DNA of 8,840 nucleotides, taken from NCBI GenBank assembly GCA_021815525.1, contig JAKAGN010000093.1, positions 1 to 8,840 of the forward strand, read 5' to 3'. The translations under genes and the position numbers were made by a program. Below are positions 7,187 to 8,840 of this stretch, piece by piece (position 1 is the first letter of the stretch; each line of letters starts with the position of its first letter). The notes under the pieces are model-generated. The model saw only the letters and a list, made by a program, of their open reading frames with translations. It searched no databases and had not been told where the DNA came from. This DNA is from Deltaproteobacteria bacterium. GTDB lineage: Bacteria > Desulfobacterota > Desulfobacteria > Desulfobacterales > Desulfatibacillaceae.

Positions 7187-7202
7187 CGGCTTAAAAAAGC
7201 CG
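7187..7202 (-). promoter_or_regulatory. small hairpin just upstream of the Hsp70 ribosome-binding site
   Basis: On the minus strand CGGCTT pairs with AAGCCG around a TTTT loop, 5 nt upstream of the SD (7181-7177) of the GTG-started Hsp70 gene. It follows the large hairpin repeat at 7218-7343 in the same leader. It could tune initiation or mark a processed 5' end. It is short and unproven. Confidence 0.35.
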
Positions 7203-7217
7203 TTGAAAGCAGCGGTT

Positions 7218-7343
7218 GCGGAGCGGCGGAAAACGATGAGCCGTTAGAAGCGCGAGGCGAGCGCGAAGGGAGCGTACTTTTCCGTACGTGACCAAGCGCG
7301 AGGCGAAGCGCAACACAGCGGATCGCGTTTTCCGCCGCTCCGC
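7218..7343 (-). repeat. nested-hairpin repeat, copy 3 (inside the DUF2760-Hsp70 operon)
   Basis: This copy is in inverted orientation relative to copies 1, 2 and 4. The outer arm GCGGAGCGGCGGAAAACG (7218-7235) is perfectly complementary over 18 bp to 7326-7343. The central stem CGTAC (7273-7277) / GTACG (7284-7288) closes a six-base loop. Read on the minus strand it shares a 15-nt block (7327-7313) exactly with copy 4, as well as GGTCACGTAC and GTACGCTCCCTTCG. Instead of clean middle arms it has a 13-bp direct repeat AAGCGCGAGGCGA at 7248-7260 and 7294-7306. The element begins 1 nt after the DUF2760 stop codon and ends about 50 nt before the Hsp70 GTG. Confidence 0.85.
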
Positions 7344-7344
7344 G

Positions 7345-8103
7345 CTAGATGTCTACCTCGGCGGGGGCAATGATCCTTGGGTCGCTTGCGGAGATTAGCT
7401 CGGGCATCTCGTAGCGGGAGGCCTTCCAGCCCTTGTGCCGCAGGACGCCCTTAAAGGGCGGGTCCCCGGCCACGTTTCCCGAAAGCCGTATGGCGGCGGG
7501 GTCGAAGCCGGGCTCGATGGTGACGGCCTCGCCTTCCTCGGCCGCCATCACCGGCACGGGTTTCAGGCGCTTTTCCAGGAGCTTCCTGCAGCCCTCGTGG
7601 ACCGCGCGCACAGCGCCGCCGATCTGGGCGTCGTCGTAAAGGGTCAAGTCCTCGGCCAGGAAGTCCATGAGGCGGCCCTCCCGCTGCAGGAGGGCCAGGA
7701 GGTGCAGGCTCTGGCGCTCGGTATCCTGCGCGATCTCGCGGGCCGTCTTGGGGCGGTCTTCCGGTGCTTCCCCAAGGCCTTTTTTCGCCTTTTTGGGCGG
7801 AGCCGCCGCGAGTTCGCGGTCAAGGAAGCGCCTCACCACCCTTTTCACGCCGGCCCAGGCGAAGAAGGAAAAAAGAAGGCTCACCGCAAGAAAGCCGGGC
7901 ACCAGGTACACGGGGTAGTGAAGAAGCCAGGAATCGAGCTTCAAGGACGCGATAAGGGCGGGCCCGTTGGGGCTCGTCCTTATCATGGAAAGGACCTTTA
8001 AGTTGCCGAAAACCACCGCCAGGACCAGTATCAGCTCGAAAAGCCCCATCCAGACAAAAATCCACCAGAAACCCCTCCGAAGGGGCCGGTTGATATTTTC
8101 CAT
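7345..8103 (-). CDS. DUF2760 family two-pass membrane protein
   Basis: A 252-residue protein of unknown biochemical role that is often found beside Hsp70-like genes, as here. Two hydrophobic segments (about residues 12-33 and 63-84) are followed by a positive cluster KRVVRRFLDR (87-96). This predicts both termini inside the cell, with a short periplasmic loop between. A basic, proline/lysine-rich linker (97-125) leads to the DUF2760 domain (about 128-252). Its hallmarks are ERQSLHLLALLQREGRLMDF, YDDAQIGGAVR (156-166), GFDPAAIRLSGN (199-210), PPFKGVLRHKGW and a terminal DPRIIAPAEVD. The ATG at 8103-8101 is preferred because SD GGGAG (8116-8112) sits 8 nt upstream; an in-frame codon 12 triplets earlier lacks support and would add an unneeded leader. 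It is first in the probable operon and may anchor the two Hsp70-like ATPases at the membrane (inference). Confidence 0.88.
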   Translation of the reverse strand: MENINRPLRRGFWWIFVWMGLFELILVLAVVFGNLKVLSMIRTSPNGPALIASLKLDSWLLHYPVYLVPGFLAVSLLFSFFAWAGVKRVVRRFLDRELAAAPPKKAKKGLGEAPEDRPKTAREIAQDTERQSLHLLALLQREGRLMDFLAEDLTLYDDAQIGGAVRAVHEGCRKLLEKRLKPVPVMAAEEGEAVTIEPGFDPAAIRLSGNVAGDPPFKGVLRHKGWKASRYEMPELISASDPRIIAPAEVDI

Positions 8104-8153
8104 TAACTTAACTCCCGTCCATGAGTAAGATAAAAGCAATACGTTGACCCAAT

Positions 8154-8182
8154 AAAGTAACGGCGGGAAGGGGGCCTGTCAA
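8154..8182 (-). promoter_or_regulatory. probable sigma70-type promoter of the DUF2760-Hsp70 operon
   Basis: On the minus strand a perfect TTGACA (8182-8177) is followed after 17 nt by TACTTT (8159-8154). The -10 box is only a partial match. Transcription would begin near 8147, about 45 nt upstream of the DUF2760 ATG. The inter-box spacing is ideal and the region downstream is AT-rich. No CIRCE-like inverted repeat or clear sigma32 box is seen, so heat-shock control is not evident from the sequence. Confidence 0.45.
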
Positions 8183-8196
8183 GTGGGCAAGGCGGC

Positions 8197-8322
8197 CCCA
8201 GGCGGGCTGAAAGCGCGATCCGCTGTGTCACGCTTCGAAGCGAACGGCGGTCACGTACATGAGTACGCTTTCTTGTTCGCTTCTTGCGTTCCTTGCGGCT
8301 CATCGCTTTCAGCCCGCCTGGG
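8197..8322 (+). repeat. nested-hairpin repeat, copy 4 (best preserved)
   Basis: Three nested perfect stems: the outer 19 bp at 8197-8215 (CCCAGGCGGGCTGAAAGCG) with 8304-8322, the middle 9 bp GAAGCGAAC (8237-8245) with GTTCGCTTC (8275-8283), and the central CGTAC (8254-8258) with GTACG (8263-8267) around ATGA. The conserved blocks are CGCGATCCGCTGTGT (8214-8228), GGTCACGTAC, GTACGCT and GGCTCATCG. It lies between the topA end and the DUF2760 promoter, just upstream of the TTGACA box. It has no coding capacity that I believe. Confidence 0.88.
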
Positions 8323-8470
8323 ACTCCGGGGAAAATACGGAAAAGATGTTTTCCTTGCTGTGCGCTGTGGGGGCCGGGGGCTGGGATGCGGAGCCTTCGG
8401 GAAGGCGCGGAGCGCGCGCGAAGCCATTGAAAAATTTTAGGAAGGGGTGAGGGAGGGGGGTGCGGGGGGA
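8323..8470. other. GC-rich intergenic stretch without recognised gene
   Basis: Between repeat copy 4 and the hairpins at 8471-8551 the DNA becomes strongly G-rich on the plus strand (runs such as GGGGGCCGGGGGC near 8370 and GGGAGGGGGG near 8450), with a short A/T patch near 8428-8440. I see no SD-preceded reading frame, tRNA or convincing promoter in it. Confidence 0.5.
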
Positions 8471-8506
8471 GGTCGGGGTCCCCGACCGATCGAAGATCGG
8501 TTGGGG
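8471..8506. other. pair of mutually exclusive overlapping hairpins
   Basis: GGTCGGGG (8471-8478) can pair with CCCCGACC (8480-8487). That second arm is also the outer half of a longer 12-bp stem, 8480-8491 with 8495-8506, around a GAA loop (one G-T pair). Both cannot form at once. This lies downstream of topA on the minus strand, and nothing in the sequence shows ligand binding. Confidence 0.5.
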
Positions 8507-8514
8507 TGAAGCGG

Positions 8515-8551
8515 GAGGGGAGAACCCTTTTGCAAAAAGGGTTCTCCCCTC
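8515..8551 (-). terminator. strong stem-loop downstream of topA
   Basis: A perfect stem of at least 15 bp (8517-8531 GGGGAGAACCCTTTT with 8535-8549 AAAAGGGTTCTCCCC) closes a GCA loop and extends two more pairs outward (A8516-T8550 and G8515-C8551). It begins about 25 nt after the topA stop codon. The A/T pairs lie at the loop rather than in a trailing U-tract, so Rho-independent termination is plausible but not classical. 3'-end protection is an alternative. Confidence 0.55.
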
Positions 8552-8576
8552 TCCCTCCCCCCGCGATCCTTTCGCC

Positions 8577-8840
8577 TCACGCCGTTTCGGGGAGCTTTTC
8601 CTTGTGTTTGCACTGGCGGTTGGGGCAGGCGAGGTAGGCGCCTTCCTTCTTGCTGGTTTTTTCGAGAAGGAAGGGCGAGCCGCAGTCGGGGCAGGGGCGG
8701 GGGACGGGCCGGTCCCAGATGGCGTAGGTGCAGTCCGGGTAACGGTTGCAGGAGAAGAAAATCTTGCCCTGGCGGGAGCGTTTCTCCACTATCTCACCGC
8801 TGCATCCGTCCTGGGGGCATTTCACGCCGGTGGTGCGGGC
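8577..8840 (-). CDS. topA: DNA topoisomerase I, C-terminal zinc-ribbon end (cut by window edge)
   Basis: The last 87 residues of type IA topoisomerase I, which relaxes negative supercoils by transient single-strand cleavage. Two C4 zinc ribbons are visible. The first has cysteines in CPQDGC and CNRYPDC, with the typical KRSRQGKIFFSC spacing. The second has CPDC and CPNRQC, with FLLEKTSKKEGAYLAC between, as in the TopA C-terminal zf-C4 repeats that bind single-stranded DNA. The frame is open to the right edge (ARTTGVKCP...), so an internal GTG at 8825 is not the start. The catalytic tyrosine and toprim domains lie outside the window. The stop is TGA at 8579-8577. A stand-alone zinc-ribbon protein is possible but unlikely given the open frame and the family match. 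Confidence 0.87.
   Translation of the reverse strand, partial: ARTTGVKCPQDGCSGEIVEKRSRQGKIFFSCNRYPDCTYAIWDRPVPRPCPDCGSPFLLEKTSKKEGAYLACPNRQCKHKEKLPETA

Noticed and set aside
8183..8450. Short plus-strand frames over repeat copy 4
   Set aside because: They are generated by the repeat and the GC-rich flank, with no ribosome-binding site and no family resemblance.

Overview
The window is GC-rich bacterial DNA with SD-led genes. It has the look of a deltaproteobacterium (Desulfobacterota, sulfate-reducer-like). That placement is an inference from three things: the gene families, the DUF2760/paired-Hsp70 cluster, and intergenic hairpin repeats of a kind I associate with such genomes. No rRNA or other phylogenetic marker is present to confirm it.

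Layout from left to right. The N-terminal 88 codons of IMP dehydrogenase (guaB) run leftward off the edge (264 to 1). Divergent from it, a single gene (497-1996, +) encodes a B12-binding-domain radical SAM protein with a DUF4070-like C-terminus, resembling hopanoid C-2 methylase HpnP and its relatives. A structured 604-bp non-coding gap follows (1997-2600). It holds two copies of a long nested-hairpin repeat, a threefold 15-bp iteration of TGAACGTTCA, a short AT-richer open frame, and three closely packed hairpins. A minus-strand cluster fills most of the rest: a DUF2760 membrane protein (8103 to 7345), an Hsp70-like ATPase of 597 aa (7167 to 5374), and a second Hsp70-like ATPase of about 927 aa with a long C-terminal helical extension (5384 to 2601). 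The last two overlap by 11 nt and are clear paralogues. Further right is a GC-rich intergenic stretch with hairpins, then the C-terminal zinc-ribbon end of DNA topoisomerase I (minus strand, entering from the right edge).

The DUF2760-Hsp70-Hsp70 trio is probably a functional unit. Two divergent chaperone-type ATPases, without recognisable J-protein or GrpE genes here, are paired with a two-pass inner-membrane protein that has a cytoplasmic C-terminal domain. The client and role are unknown. A TTGACA-type promoter is visible upstream of the DUF2760 gene. One copy of the hairpin repeat sits in the 177-bp gap between the DUF2760 gene and the first Hsp70 gene, where it could set their relative expression.

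The most unusual signal is the repeat family itself: four copies of about 80-130 bp. Interior motifs are conserved, but the paired arms differ between copies and remain complementary within each copy. This indicates selection on, or copying of, a folded RNA or DNA structure rather than a primary sequence.
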